Shown: one piece after another, positions 20,592 through 29,105 of the stretch
Layout of the letters: every line of letters starts with the position of its first letter
Numbering within the stretch: the first letter of the stretch is position 1
Assembly: GCA_035570235.1 (NCBI GenBank)
Contig: DATMML010000036.1
Span: 52,351 to 116,350 of the forward strand
Length of the DNA: 64,000 nucleotides
Reading direction: 5' to 3'
Source of the DNA: Vicinamibacteria bacterium
GTDB taxonomy: Bacteria > Acidobacteriota > Vicinamibacteria > Fen-336
The notes under the pieces: generated by a model
Told to the model about the DNA's origin: nothing
Databases searched by the model: none
The model's input: the letters and a program-made list of their open reading frames with translations, nothing else
Translations under genes and position numbers: made by a program

Positions 20592-21610
20592 GTGCGGCCT
20601 CCTTTGAACGGACGCCCCTTTCCAGAAGGGGCATCAACGCCCGATCCGGGCGGTGGGGATCGGAGCCGACCGCGAAACGACTGGTAGAGGTCGTCGAAGA
20701 GGGCGAAGCCTCGATCGAGGCGGGCCTCATCGTCGTGGTTCGCCATGAGCATCCCCAGCAAAAGCTGCTGGACGCCGCTCGTCTCCGGGTGGCCGAACTT
20801 GCCATCCTTGATGTCCATGTCGTGGACGACCTCCGCCAGGCGGGTGAGCGCCGGGTCCGTGATGCCCGTCCGAAGCACGAGGGTCTCGAAGGTGCAGCGG
20901 TCTCCCTCGTGGGTGAATTCCCCGTCAACCATGTCGAAGCGGATCTCCTCCGCTTGCACATCGTCTACCCCCGGAACGATGAATCGAAGGCGCGCCTTTG
21001 GATCCAGAAAGCGTCTGATGAACCAGGCCGACGCTATGCGATCCACCTGGATTCCCCGTCGCGTCACCCAGGTTCTCCCGACGAGCTCCTGGTGGCGGGC
21101 CGCGGGCGCGGCCGCGGGCTCGGGGCGCAGCTGACTCTCGAAGGCGGCGAGCGAGGCCTCCGCTTCCCCGCGGGCGGGGGAGGCGAAGAAATCGATCTCC
21201 CCGATCGCGCGCAGGCGCTTCTTGGTCCGCGCGAGACGGGCGCGAAACGCCCCTTCGGGGGGAGCGACGTGGCTCCGTCTCTTGAACTCAGCGGTCCACG
21301 CGCGTACGTCCTGGGCCAGCGCTTCGTAGTCCGCCGTCCGCTGCCCCTGGAAGGCGTCGATGAGCGCATCTCTGGTCCCGGCGTCGACGAAGCTGGCGAG
21401 CAGGATGTAGGCGTCCGCTCCTCCGGAGCGCGCCTCCTCCGCGATCTGCTGCAGGCGGGGCAGCAGCGGCTTTCGGGCGGGCATGACGTAAACGGCGTCC
21501 TTGAGCGCTACCGCCCCCAAGCTGGCCAGACGCTTCCGGATCTTTGCCCGCAGATACAAGGGCTTGGCCGGGATCTGGTGGATCAGCAGGTACCAGGCGG
21601 GCTCGCTCAC
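20588..21610 (-). CDS. chrB: Chromate resistance protein ChrB (two-domain)
   Basis: 340 residues in two parts. The N-terminal domain (1-150; WYLLIHQIPAKPLYLRAKIR) is the ChrB N region. The C-terminal domain (about 180-315; WVTRRGIQVDRIASAWFIRR, DGEFTHEGDRCTFETLV, VHDMDIKDGKF) is the ChrB C region. In Ochrobactrum tritici ChrB acts as a chromate-responsive regulator of the chr operon. The protein therefore may bind the repeated promoter element at both units here. It overlaps its neighbours on both sides by ATGA junctions. Confidence 0.92.
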   Translation of the reverse strand: MSEPAWYLLIHQIPAKPLYLRAKIRKRLASLGAVALKDAVYVMPARKPLLPRLQQIAEEARSGGADAYILLASFVDAGTRDALIDAFQGQRTADYEALAQDVRAWTAEFKRRSHVAPPEGAFRARLARTKKRLRAIGEIDFFASPARGEAEASLAAFESQLRPEPAAAPAARHQELVGRTWVTRRGIQVDRIASAWFIRRFLDPKARLRFIVPGVDDVQAEEIRFDMVDGEFTHEGDRCTFETLVLRTGITDPALTRLAEVVHDMDIKDGKFGHPETSGVQQLLLGMLMANHDDEARLDRGFALFDDLYQSFRGRLRSPPPGSGVDAPSGKGRPFKGGRT

Positions 21611-22062
21611 GCGCGGTCCCGGGTCATCCTGTCAGTTCGATGCTTGAGGTGGGCGAGCAGGGAGTCATAGAGAAACGCGGCCCGGGCGACGATCTCCCCA
21701 TCGTCTTGCGCTACGTCCGTGAAGCCCTGGCTGATGGCCCAGAGTCCGGCCGCTTCCGGCGTTTTCGCTGGCTCGTCGGGGAAGTCGGCGCCGTGCACGA
21801 TCTCCGCCAGGCTGCGCAGGCTAAGGTCGCCGGACAGGCGCTCGTCGACGAGCTGCTCGAAGGAGCAGCGGCCCCGCTGGTCTCTGTGTGGATAATGGGC
21901 TCCGGGCGCATCGAAGCCGATCGCTCCTTCCCGCTGTTGGACGGCCGCGACCTCTCCGGGCTCCACGAACAGTAACTCCGCGGTCGGGTCAAGGAAACGC
22001 CGGATTAGCCAGGCCGTGGCCGTACGGTTCACGTGAACCCTCTTGCGGGTGACCCATTTCAC
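21607..22062 (-). CDS. ChrB C-terminal-domain paralogue (stand-alone)
   Basis: 151 residues from a GTG at 22062. It aligns with the C-terminal half of the next gene: KWVTRKRVHVNRTATAWLIR against WVTRRGIQVDRIASAWFIRR, RFLDPTAELLFV against RFLDPKARLRFI, and DQRGRCSFEQLVDERL against EGDRCTFETLVLRTG. It is thus a single-domain copy placed in front of the two-domain ChrB. Start chosen because the -10 hexamer ends six bases upstream. It may be a sensor or a modulator of ChrB; function untested. Confidence 0.85.
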   Translation of the reverse strand: MKWVTRKRVHVNRTATAWLIRRFLDPTAELLFVEPGEVAAVQQREGAIGFDAPGAHYPHRDQRGRCSFEQLVDERLSGDLSLRSLAEIVHGADFPDEPAKTPEAAGLWAISQGFTDVAQDDGEIVARAAFLYDSLLAHLKHRTDRMTRDRA

Positions 22063-22068
22063 ACTGAG

Positions 22069-22098
22069 ATCATATCAGGTGAGGCATGGATATGTCAG
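22069..22098 (-). promoter_or_regulatory. Leaderless promoter with putative operator, chrB unit
   Basis: Minus-strand reading: CTGACA (22098-22093), 18-bp spacer TATCCATGCCTCACCTGA, TATGAT (22074-22069), six bases, GTG start. The half-sites CATATC and GATATG, 12 bp apart, flank the spacer. The element TATCCAT followed by TCAC and TG is shared with the promoter at 18.86 kb, as is TAGCATCT just upstream. Start codon and transcription start would coincide. Confidence 0.72.
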
Positions 22099-22197
22099 AT
22101 GCTAGTGTATAGCTGACCCCGGCCCCCCACAGCTCAGAGGGCTGCGCTGCCCGGTGACTCGGGAGCGCTGTCGAGGTCCCGGGAAGGGTCCCGCCCG

Positions 22198-22470
22198 TCA
22201 TCTAGGAGGGAGCCCCCGATGTCCAGGCCCGGAGCCCGTGACGAGCAGGAGCTTTTCCGCGCGGGTCAGTCGCTTGATCCGCCGTTCCAGCTCAAGGGCG
22301 CGGCGCCAAGTTCTCACCCGGCGAGACCAGGCGAGGCTCACGGGGCGGCGAGAACGGGTGAATTTTGATGCCGTGCCCGCTCGGTGCGCATCGAGACGCC
22401 GGACGATGTCCTTGGCCGCTCCGGTGTACAGCGACCCATCGCGGCAACGAAGGATATAGACAAAGGGCAT
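22198..22470 (-). CDS. GIY-YIG nuclease family protein (UPF0213-like)
   Basis: 90 residues from the ATG at 22470; the frame upstream has no similarity. The start MPFVYILRCRDGSLYTGAAK contains the catalytic strand pair of the GIY-YIG fold (here VYI and YTG) and the later basic helix RAGTASKFTRSRRPVSLAW. Length matches the small YhbQ/UPF0213 group, which are probable structure-specific DNA nucleases. No partner is evident; it lies alone between the chromate unit and the DUF2277 gene. Confidence 0.85.
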   Translation of the reverse strand: MPFVYILRCRDGSLYTGAAKDIVRRLDAHRAGTASKFTRSRRPVSLAWSRRVRTWRRALELERRIKRLTRAEKLLLVTGSGPGHRGLPPR

Positions 22471-22644
22471 GTTTGCACCGGCGGCAGCGACGGGCGGACT
22501 CGAGCGTTTCGCAGGCCTAGGGACCCTGGCTCGGGCCACTACCCCCGCGGCCCCCAAGGAGGTGAGGGGCGGGAGGGGATGGCGCCGGACCTCGGTCTCT
22601 GCAGGGTCCGCCGGGAGCAGATGCCCTCCCCGAGGAACCGTGCC

Positions 22645-22920
22645 TCAGGAGCTGCTGCCGAAGCGCTGCGCGTAGCGGGCGCGAGCAGCGGCCGCGACCT
22701 CCTCGCGGTTCCGCGGGGGAGACGTCGTCACTAGCTCATCCACCAGTCGCCGTGCCACCCGCGTGACCTCCGCCACCGCGCGGTTGAAGGCGGCCTCGTT
22801 GGCGCGCGAGGGCGCATTGAAGCCGCTTACCTTGCGAACGAACTGGAGCGAAGCTGCGCGGACCTCCTCGTCGGTCGCGGGGGGCGCGAAATTGAACAAG
22901 GTTCGGATGTTTCGGCACAT
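22645..22920 (-). CDS. DUF2277 family protein
   Basis: 91 residues beginning MCRNIRTLFNFAPPATDEEV, the typical opening of DUF2277, followed by AASLQFVRKVSGFNAPSRAN and a helical segment. These short proteins are widespread in actinobacteria and proteobacteria and have no assigned function. The ATG at 22920 was chosen because family similarity begins exactly there. It is followed downstream by the GIY-YIG gene after 174 bp. Confidence 0.85.
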   Translation of the reverse strand: MCRNIRTLFNFAPPATDEEVRAASLQFVRKVSGFNAPSRANEAAFNRAVAEVTRVARRLVDELVTTSPPRNREEVAAAARARYAQRFGSSS

Positions 22921-23062
22921 GCACGATTGTGGTCCAGAGGCGGGCCGGAGTCGAGTACCCACCGCGGGACTTGAGCGCCTATGGGGCCGATCTCGAGGCA
23001 AAGGTCTCCGCCGCGTGGGGCCACCCGAGGGGACGCGCGCCGTTCATACCGACACACGGTGG

Positions 23063-24283
23063 CTACTCGGTGAGCGACTGCCGACGGCGGCGCAGGAAGT
23101 CGCGCTCGGCGGCGTTGTCGGTGAGCCTGATCGCGGTCTCGTAGGCCATCGCTGCCTCGACGTCACGGCCCAGGCGGCGCAACAGGTCGGCGCGGATGGC
23201 ATGGAAAATGTGATAGGTGCCAAGGTCCAGCGCGTCGACGAGGGCGAGCGCGGTCGCCGGCCCGTCGATCTCGGCCACCGCGACGGCGCGGTTCAAGGCC
23301 ACGACCGGGCTCGGGTCGTAGGCGAGCAGCTGGTCGTAGAGGCGCACGATCTGCGACCAGTCGGTGGTCGCCGCGGAGCGCGCGTCGCTGTGCACGGCAT
23401 TGATTGCGGCCTGGATCTGGTAAGCGCCCGGGTGGTTGCGCCGCAGGCAGTCACGGACGATCGCCTGGCCCTCGGCGATGAGGTCGCGGTCCCAGCGTTC
23501 CCGATCCTGGTCGGGGAGGGGCACCAGGCCGCCGCTGGCGGTCGTCCGCGCCGCCCGATGCGACTCTACGAGCAGCATCAGTGCGAGCAGACCCAGGACC
23601 TCCGGCTCGTCGGGCATGAGCTCGGCGAGGAGTCGGCCGAGACGGAGGGCTTCGGCGCACAAGTCGGCGCGGATCAGCTTCTCTCCCGCGCTGGCCGCGT
23701 AACCCTCGTTGAAGACGAGATAAACCACAGCCAGTACGGACTGTAGCCGGCCGGGGAGCTCGGCGGACGTGGGCACTCGGTAGGGGATCTTCGCGTCGCG
23801 GATCTTGCTCTTGGCCCGGACCAGCCGCTGGGCCATGGTCGGCTCCGGCATCAGAAATGCCCGCGCGATCTCCGCGGTGGTGAGCCCGCCCAGCAGCCGC
23901 AAGGTGAGGGCGACCTGTGCGCTGCGGCTGAGCGCGGGGTGGCAGCAGGTAAAGATCAACCGCAGCCGCTCGTCGTGCACCGGCCCCTCCTCCATCGGTT
24001 CGTCCTGGACGTGCAGCAGGGCCGCCTGCGCGTGCCGGTCGGAGCGGGACGCCTCCCGGCGCAGCCGGTCGATCGCCCGGTTGCGGGCAGTGGTGATGAT
24101 CCAGCCCGCTGGGCTCGGCGGCAGCCCGTCCGTCAGCCATCGTTGCACGGCCACGGTGAATGCATCCGCCACCGCTTCCTCGGCGATGTCGATGTCGCCG
24201 AAGGCGCGGACCAGGACGGCCACCGCACGGCCGTGCTCCGCGCGGAAAACGCGCTCGATCTCGGACGCCCCCGAGGAATCCAA
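23063..24283 (-). CDS. RNA polymerase sigma factor, ECF42-like with C-terminal extension
   Basis: 406 residues from a TTG start 6 bp after the YCII gene stop. Sigma region 2 ([20 protein letters not shown], then [18 protein letters not shown]) and region 4 ([20 protein letters not shown]) are followed by about 230 extra residues (DUF6596-type helical region: [40 protein letters not shown]). The combination of this long C-terminus with a preceding DGPF/YCII protein is the hallmark of ECF42 sigma factors, whose extension is needed for activity in Streptomyces. No anti-sigma factor is present, as expected. Confidence 0.9.
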   Translation of the reverse strand: MDSSGASEIERVFRAEHGRAVAVLVRAFGDIDIAEEAVADAFTVAVQRWLTDGLPPSPAGWIITTARNRAIDRLRREASRSDRHAQAALLHVQDEPMEEGPVHDERLRLIFTCCHPALSRSAQVALTLRLLGGLTTAEIARAFLMPEPTMAQRLVRAKSKIRDAKIPYRVPTSAELPGRLQSVLAVVYLVFNEGYAASAGEKLIRADLCAEALRLGRLLAELMPDEPEVLGLLALMLLVESHRAARTTASGGLVPLPDQDRERWDRDLIAEGQAIVRDCLRRNHPGAYQIQAAINAVHSDARSAATTDWSQIVRLYDQLLAYDPSPVVALNRAVAVAEIDGPATALALVDALDLGTYHIFHAIRADLLRRLGRDVEAAMAYETAIRLTDNAAERDFLRRRRQSLTE

Positions 24284-24289
24284 CCGGGG

Positions 24290-24643
24290 TCAGTACTCGG
24301 GGACGTCCTGGAACGGACGCACCTCGATCGGCAGCGTCGTCGCGCGGGCCGCTCGGCCCGCCCAGCCCAGTGCGGCATCGAGATCGGGTGCCTCGACGAT
24401 CCAGAAGCCGCCGATGTGCTCCTTGCCCTCGACGTAGGGGCCGTCCGTGATCATGAGGTCCCGATCGCGGACCCGAACGACCGTGGCCGTGCTCGGGGGA
24501 TGAAGCCCTCGACTGAAGACCCATCCTCCGGCCGCCTTGATGTCCTGGTTCAACGCGTGCAGCTCGCGCCCAACCGACTCCAGGAACTCCGCGGGCGGGG
24601 CCGGACCATCGGGCTGGTGGATGGTGAGCATGTACTGCGTCAT
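24290..24643 (-). CDS. YCII-related / DGPF-domain protein
   Basis: 117 residues starting MTQYMLTIHQPDGPAPPAEF after a strong AAGGAGGG ribosome-binding site. The motif ITDGPYVEGKEHIGGFWIVE gives the family its DGPF name. These ferredoxin-like-fold proteins are the usual genomic partners of ECF42 sigma factors and are often part of the regulon. It probably shares an operon with the DHFR-like gene (35 bp upstream) and the sigma factor downstream. Confidence 0.9.
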   Translation of the reverse strand: MTQYMLTIHQPDGPAPPAEFLESVGRELHALNQDIKAAGGWVFSRGLHPPSTATVVRVRDRDLMITDGPYVEGKEHIGGFWIVEAPDLDAALGWAGRAARATTLPIEVRPFQDVPEY

Positions 24644-24677
24644 TCTGGGTCCCTCCTTTGGGTCGCTGCGGCCATGG

Positions 24678-25259
24678 TCAGGATGGCTGGTAGGTCGCGA
24701 TTATCACTCCGGTGCTCGTGGTCACGCTATTCAGCAGCCGGAGCACCGAGGCAGGGGCGTCGTCATTGAATAGCCGGCGGCCTCGCCCCAGCGCCAGAGG
24801 GTGGATCAGCAGCACGTAGCGATCCACGAGGCGGTGCCGCATCAGCGTCTGCAGCAAGTCCCCGCTGCCCAGAACCACTATGTCCTTGCCCGGCTCCTCC
24901 TTCAGGCGGGCCACCGTTTCCGCCGCGTCTCCGGAGAGCAGCGTCGAGTTCCGCCACGGCAACGGCTCCCGGAGTGTCCTCGATGCCACGTACTTCTGGG
25001 CGTTGTCGAGCACCTCCGTGAACGGGTTGTCCTTGCGTCCCGGCCACACGGCGGCGAAGTTCTCGTATGTGCGTCGCCCGAACAGCAGCGGCCCGCCCTG
25101 GCTCATACCCTCGCCCATGGCCTTCATCATGACCGGGTCGTTGTAGGCCCGGGCCCAGCCGCCGTGCTGGAAGCCGCCCCGCGGATCCTCGTCGGCCTGC
25201 CCCGGGGCCTGCATCACGCCGTCGAGCGTCAGACTGATGGTGGCGACGATCTTGCGCAT
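24678..25259 (-). CDS. Dihydrofolate reductase / RibD C-terminal family protein
   Basis: 193 residues from the ATG at 25259, preceded by GGAAAGGAA. It opens MRKIVATISLTLDGVMQAPG and includes LLFGRRTYENFAAVWPGR, VVLGSGDLLQTLMRHRLVDR and LIHPLALGRGRRLF, all standard for the RibD_C/YyaP-like group. The fold binds NADPH, but most stand-alone members are not true folate enzymes. First gene of the three-gene unit with the YCII protein and the ECF sigma factor; such reductases are common in ECF42 neighbourhoods. Confidence 0.88.
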   Translation of the reverse strand: MRKIVATISLTLDGVMQAPGQADEDPRGGFQHGGWARAYNDPVMMKAMGEGMSQGGPLLFGRRTYENFAAVWPGRKDNPFTEVLDNAQKYVASRTLREPLPWRNSTLLSGDAAETVARLKEEPGKDIVVLGSGDLLQTLMRHRLVDRYVLLIHPLALGRGRRLFNDDAPASVLRLLNSVTTSTGVIIATYQPS

Positions 25260-25749
25260 TCGTGGTTCCTTTCCGAGGTGGGGCCGGCCCTCTTGCCGGG
25301 CCCTCACCCCCTACACGAATCGCCATCGGCCGAATCGACATCAGACGCCCGCCCCTCAAGAATTTACTTCTGCATTTGCGGCGGGTTGCCGGTTGCCGGG
25401 GACTCCCTAAGTTGTTGTCAGGATTGGCGGAACTGACAGGGATCGAGCCGCCAACCGAGTGAACGCCATTTCCTGGTCTCGCATCTGCCCCCGCGAGACA
25501 CTACGAGTCGCCTCGCGCCCGACCCGCCCTAGCCGTCGAGGCGAAGCGGCCTGGCGCCGCTGTCGACCACGCCGGATGGCGCAGGAGTCTGGTGCCCGAC
25601 GAGCGGTGACAAACTGCTCCGGCGGGGGACCTTGGGGGTTCTTGTGGACAAAGAGCGCACTCTCCGGCATCCCCGGCAAGTAAAGCGTAACGGACACATC
25701 GACGGCTGGGATGCAGGTTACATGCGCGGGCGCCATAAGCCGAGCGTCG
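25260..25749 (+). other. Non-coding interval at the left edge of the tRNA-associated island
   Basis: About 490 bp between the DHFR-like gene and the ferritin-like gene stop. I see no convincing coding sequence: the short frames here have no start signal or family motif. The only recognisable feature is the degenerate tRNA-Ala-like copy at 25.41-25.47 kb, listed separately. The first 100 bp carry the promoter region of the DHFR operon; no clear -35/-10 pair was found. Confidence 0.5.
25410..25471 (-). repeat. Degenerate tRNA-Ala 3'-end copy (putative ancient att site)
   Basis: Aligned with the tRNA-Ala 3' half, bases 25425-25471 match 34 of 47 positions; the flank beyond CCA (AGTTGTTG) also resembles the CTTGTTG flank of the other copies. 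The T-arm no longer pairs. It is the most decayed of four copies and marks the left end of the array. No 11-bp tandem repeat is seen next to it, unlike the others. Homology is likely but not certain. Confidence 0.5.
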
Positions 25750-27000
25750 TCAGGCGACCTCGGTCGATGGTACGGCTACCATGGCATGCACTCGTCGGAT
25801 CAAGTTTGCCAGGGCAGCGTCATGCTCGACTGCCTCGAGGGCGTGTCCGTGGATCCCCCATCGCTCCCACCGACCCTCGGCCGCCGGCTTCGGGAGCGGG
25901 GAGTTCATCTGCTTTGGCAAAGCGCGGACCGCACCGAGCAGTGCGTCCTGCACTGGCCTGCCCCCCTCCTGAAGGCACCATCCCACGACCGCCCAGCCGT
26001 GTGCGCTGTGACGCCCTTCATCAGCCGCGATCTCCTTGAGAACAGCACTAATACCGGGAACGTCGCAGCGTCGGGCCAACTTAGCGATGATGCGGGCCGA
26101 AACGCCTTCGTGGAGGGCACCGTCTACGAGGGAGTCGACGGCCAGTTTCGCCAAGGCGAGCTTTCGCGAACGCGGCAGGGTCCTGACACGTTGCGCCTGG
26201 GGGAAGGGACCGGGGCTTACGCTCTTCTTGTCGAGTTCGCAGGCCAGAGAAAAGCACAACTCGGTATGGCGGATCTCGTCAAGGGCGTCTTGATTGGCTG
26301 CCGCGATCAGGGTCGGAGGTGCCCCGAGGGCCATCAGGTCCAAGGTGAGCCTTGCGAATGCTGCCACCGAGGCATGCTCTGTCTTCCCGTTCTCCCGCCA
26401 CTGATCGGCAACCCCAGTCGGCAGGCCTTCCAGGCCATCCACCACGACCATGGATGTCGTCCACTCGGAGCTCGAGCGGAGACCAGGGAGTAACACTCGG
26501 CCGTAGCGTCTCAGTTGACGCCCTCGAGAAAATCCCGCGGTCGCGAAATAAGCGACGAACATGCCAAGGCCGGCCATGAAGAAATTGCCGAGAATGGCAG
26601 CGATCGCATTGCGGGTCTCGACCGGGGTCCGCTCATGGATTGGATGCATCAGGTCAACAACACCACGCGTTGCTCTTAACAACGCGACTAGGATGCAGAA
26701 ACCAAAGAGAACCACTCCTCCTATCCCCACCAGCCCGACGATTCCCATTGGCAGGCGAAGCCTTGCCAGCACTATCGTCAACGCGAGCGCGAGTAGGGGT
26801 AACCCGAAGCAGGCCAGGGTGCTAAGTCGCAAGCCCGGTCGGGCGTGGGCTCCCAAGCCCCCGAGAGCGGGGTAATGGTCCGCGACCCTACCCCGAGGGT
26901 GCCCGCCGCTCTCGACGTGCCTTTCTGCCTGAGGAAAAAGCTCGGGCTGTTCGGGCGCATAGACCTTGCTGGAAACGTCGGGACTCGAGACATTCAGCAT
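25750..27000 (-). CDS. Membrane-anchored ferritin-like diiron protein
   Basis: 416 residues from the ATG at 27000, supported by AAGGAG nine bases upstream. Residues 1-56 are polar. Three hydrophobic segments follow (about 57-79, 84-108 and 131-155). A soluble C-terminal domain then has the pattern of a four-helix diiron protein: Glu208-His209 (KTEHAS), ExxH at 242-245 (DEIRHTE), Glu298 (LHEGVSA) and ExxH at 328-331 (DEGRHSAH). This E, ExxH, E, ExxH order is known from ferritin-like oxygenases and oxidases; the membrane-fused form is uncommon. Oxygen or peroxide reduction, or iron handling, is inferred. Substrate unknown. Confidence 0.75.
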   Translation of the reverse strand: MLNVSSPDVSSKVYAPEQPELFPQAERHVESGGHPRGRVADHYPALGGLGAHARPGLRLSTLACFGLPLLALALTIVLARLRLPMGIVGLVGIGGVVLFGFCILVALLRATRGVVDLMHPIHERTPVETRNAIAAILGNFFMAGLGMFVAYFATAGFSRGRQLRRYGRVLLPGLRSSSEWTTSMVVVDGLEGLPTGVADQWRENGKTEHASVAAFARLTLDLMALGAPPTLIAAANQDALDEIRHTELCFSLACELDKKSVSPGPFPQAQRVRTLPRSRKLALAKLAVDSLVDGALHEGVSARIIAKLARRCDVPGISAVLKEIAADEGRHSAHGWAVVGWCLQEGGRPVQDALLGAVRALPKQMNSPLPKPAAEGRWERWGIHGHALEAVEHDAALANLIRRVHAMVAVPSTEVA

Positions 27001-27023
27001 GGGATCGCTCCTTTCCGGCATTG

Positions 27024-27416
27024 CTACGTTCGGGATTCCACCAGACGGTACAGCCGTGACCCAACAAGTCGCGAGGCGCGGAAAAGTGGCTCTTCCTTGC
27101 CTTCGCTCGCTTTCATCCACCTGAGCATCTCCGCAAAGCGCTCAGCCAGCCGAGTGCGTGTGACACTTTCGCAGGTGGCACAAGATGCCGACGCCAGTAG
27201 AGATGTGGCCTCGTCGCTCATGGCGATGGGGGTCTTCATAACCGAGAGGGAAACAAGAGAGGCTGCGCGATTCTCAATCACCCTGCGCAGGACGTGGTCC
27301 CATGGCTCAACAACAAAGCAAGAAAACTCGGGGCCGGATCGTGTTTCTTGCTGGATCATCGATGGAGCCGCTGTGCACAGCGCATGCCAGACGGTTGAGA
27401 CCAGGATGTGAGCCAA
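27024..27416 (-). CDS. Hypothetical protein upstream of the ferritin-like gene
   Basis: Up to 130 residues from a TTG at 27416, or 111 from the ATG at 27359; neither has a good ribosome-binding site. It ends 23 bp before the ferritin-like gene on the same strand, which suits an operon. The C-terminal part (CESVTRTRLAERFAEMLRWM) looks like an amphipathic helix and there are four cysteines. I recognise no family. The balanced amino-acid composition, unlike the Arg/Pro-rich shadow frames of this genome, is the main reason to keep it. Confidence 0.4.
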   Translation of the reverse strand: MAHILVSTVWHALCTAAPSMIQQETRSGPEFSCFVVEPWDHVLRRVIENRAASLVSLSVMKTPIAMSDEATSLLASASCATCESVTRTRLAERFAEMLRWMKASEGKEEPLFRASRLVGSRLYRLVESRT

Positions 27417-27853
27417 TTCGCGATGTTGGCAGGTCGTTTGGGAAAACGTGGGGGTCTCTGCCTAAGGCGGTGTCGTGGCCTCCCGGCCACGCAATCGAGT
27501 CCCTCCGACACGATGGGCAAGCGTGGGTCGACAATCGGTGCTGGAGACAGGGAACTCCCCAACCGCGGCATCACGCACCAGTGCGCGTGGATGGGCGGCG
27601 TGGACTGGGGTAAAGACGGGCTAAAGCGCTCCGACGCCGGGACGACGACCACTCTTGGCGGCCTGATCTTAGAATTGTTGGAGCGGCGAGTCCAAGAATA
27701 GACACAGCGCGCTTCCGTCCTGGGGGGTGGTGATCGATTGGTACCGACGAGTCGCGGCGCTGCGAGGCTCCGTATCCGCCCATGGAGTTGGTCTAGTTAG
27801 GGGCCAGCCACTCGCCCCGCCCCGCTGGCGGCAGGGTCCGAACGCGCTGCCGG
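27417..27853 (+). other. Intergenic region without a supported gene
   Basis: About 437 bp between the hypothetical gene and the alpha/beta-hydrolase stop. Short frames exist on both strands, but they lack family similarity and start signals. I saw no repeat, tRNA or obvious terminator. It may be remnant DNA from the assembly of this cassette. Confidence 0.4.
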
Positions 27854-28939
27854 TTACAGGCGGCGCGGCCGAAAGGAGCCCTTCTCCTTGACCCAGGTGA
27901 TGATCGCGCCCTGGTAGCCGTCGCAGGGCTGACGCGGGCCGGTAGTCTCCCGGTCCTCGCGGACTCCACAGGTCCGGCACTGCAGCATGTTGTGGTTGCA
28001 GCTCGGGAACGTCTTGATGGCCAGATCCGCGTCCACACCTCTGCCGATCGTCTCTTTGTACAACGCCATCGTGCTGCGCCAGTCGACGACGGAGTCCTTC
28101 TCACCGAAGAGTGCTAGAACCGGACACCGGATTTCCTTGAGGATCTGTCGGAAACCCGGCACGTAGACCATCAGGCCCGACGCCTCGTCGAACGAATGAT
28201 GCTCGGCGATGAACGTCTTCTGCTCCAGCAGATAGGCCGCCTTGGTCTTCTCCTCGCCGAAGAAGGACTTGAAGAAGGGGTCCTGTCGCAGGTTCTCGGT
28301 CGCCCGCTGATTTTCCTCGAACGAACCGCCCTCTTGGAAGATCTCGTTGCCGCGCCGCCACTCCGTGATCAGCGACCGGACGACGGACTCGCTGCGGCCT
28401 TCGATCCGGAGATTAGTCTCGAGCATGTAGCCGAAGCTCTCCTTGTCGTCCGTTCCGCTGACAGAGATCCAGAAGGCGACGTCGGGGAGCTGCTCGATCA
28501 CGAGCGGACAGATCCAGCCGGCGCGGCTGATGCCCCACAGGCCGATGCGGTCGGACCCAGCGATGCCGCGACGCTTCAACTCGGCGATGGCCGCCAACGT
28601 CTCTTGCGCGCTACTCTGAACCGTTTGATCGCGGTCATACTCACCCTCGCTCTTGCCGCAACCCGACTTGTCCCACAGGTAGCAACCCAGGCCGGCCTCC
28701 ACGAAGCGGGAGCGCAGGTCGTAGTACCACCTCCCGGCGACCACGTCCGTCTTGCCGTGGCCCAGTACAAAGACCACGATCGCCGAGGGAGGGCGATCCG
28801 CCGGCTGATCCAGGGTACCGCTCAGCCGCTTGCCGTCGAACTGGAAATCGAGGCTCTCGGTCTTCATCGGCTCCGCAGCGTAGAGCTGGCACGACAGCAG
28901 AGTCAGACCGATGGCGGCGGGCAGGCTCCTCGCGTTCAT
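27854..28939 (-). CDS. Alpha/beta hydrolase, exported (dienelactone hydrolase/acyltransferase-like)
   Basis: 361 residues from the ATG at 28939 after GGAGGAG. A signal peptide (MNARSLPAAIGLTLLSCQLYAA) directs export. The hydrolase fold shows VVFVLGHGKTD near the oxyanion region, the nucleophile elbow GISRAG with Ser138, an acid in LFGEKDSVVD and a late histidine in SCNHNML. The long lid between about 190 and 280 is helical. The C-terminus has extra cysteines (QCRTCG). An esterase or lactonase acting in the periplasm is likely; the substrate cannot be read. Confidence 0.82.
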   Translation of the reverse strand: MNARSLPAAIGLTLLSCQLYAAEPMKTESLDFQFDGKRLSGTLDQPADRPPSAIVVFVLGHGKTDVVAGRWYYDLRSRFVEAGLGCYLWDKSGCGKSEGEYDRDQTVQSSAQETLAAIAELKRRGIAGSDRIGLWGISRAGWICPLVIEQLPDVAFWISVSGTDDKESFGYMLETNLRIEGRSESVVRSLITEWRRGNEIFQEGGSFEENQRATENLRQDPFFKSFFGEEKTKAAYLLEQKTFIAEHHSFDEASGLMVYVPGFRQILKEIRCPVLALFGEKDSVVDWRSTMALYKETIGRGVDADLAIKTFPSCNHNMLQCRTCGVREDRETTGPRQPCDGYQGAIITWVKEKGSFRPRRL

Positions 28940-29105
28940 GTGCTCCTCCTCCAGTGGTTCTGGCCCGACCGGCCAGGTCAGCTGTTGTGGTGCCGGACCC
29001 GCGCCCCTCGTGCGGCGGCCCGTCGCTAGGTAGATAAGTGGCGACGAACAGATCTGCAACAAGACCGGGGTGTGAAGAAGAAGCGTGGCTTGATGAGGCG
29101 CCACC

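Noticed and set aside
25407..25736. 109-codon minus-strand frame covering the left-end tRNA-like copy
   Set aside because: It runs through the degenerate tRNA sequence and has no family similarity.
27408..27701. 97-codon plus-strand frame in the gap between cassette-1 genes
   Set aside because: No ribosome-binding site, no recognisable motif and Gly/Arg bias; it overlaps the 130-residue candidate only slightly and has no operon context.
28641..29105. Remainder of the 197-codon minus-strand frame after the possible SnoaL remnant
   Set aside because: It overlaps the alpha/beta-hydrolase gene in another frame and has a repetitive Arg/Gly/Ala composition.
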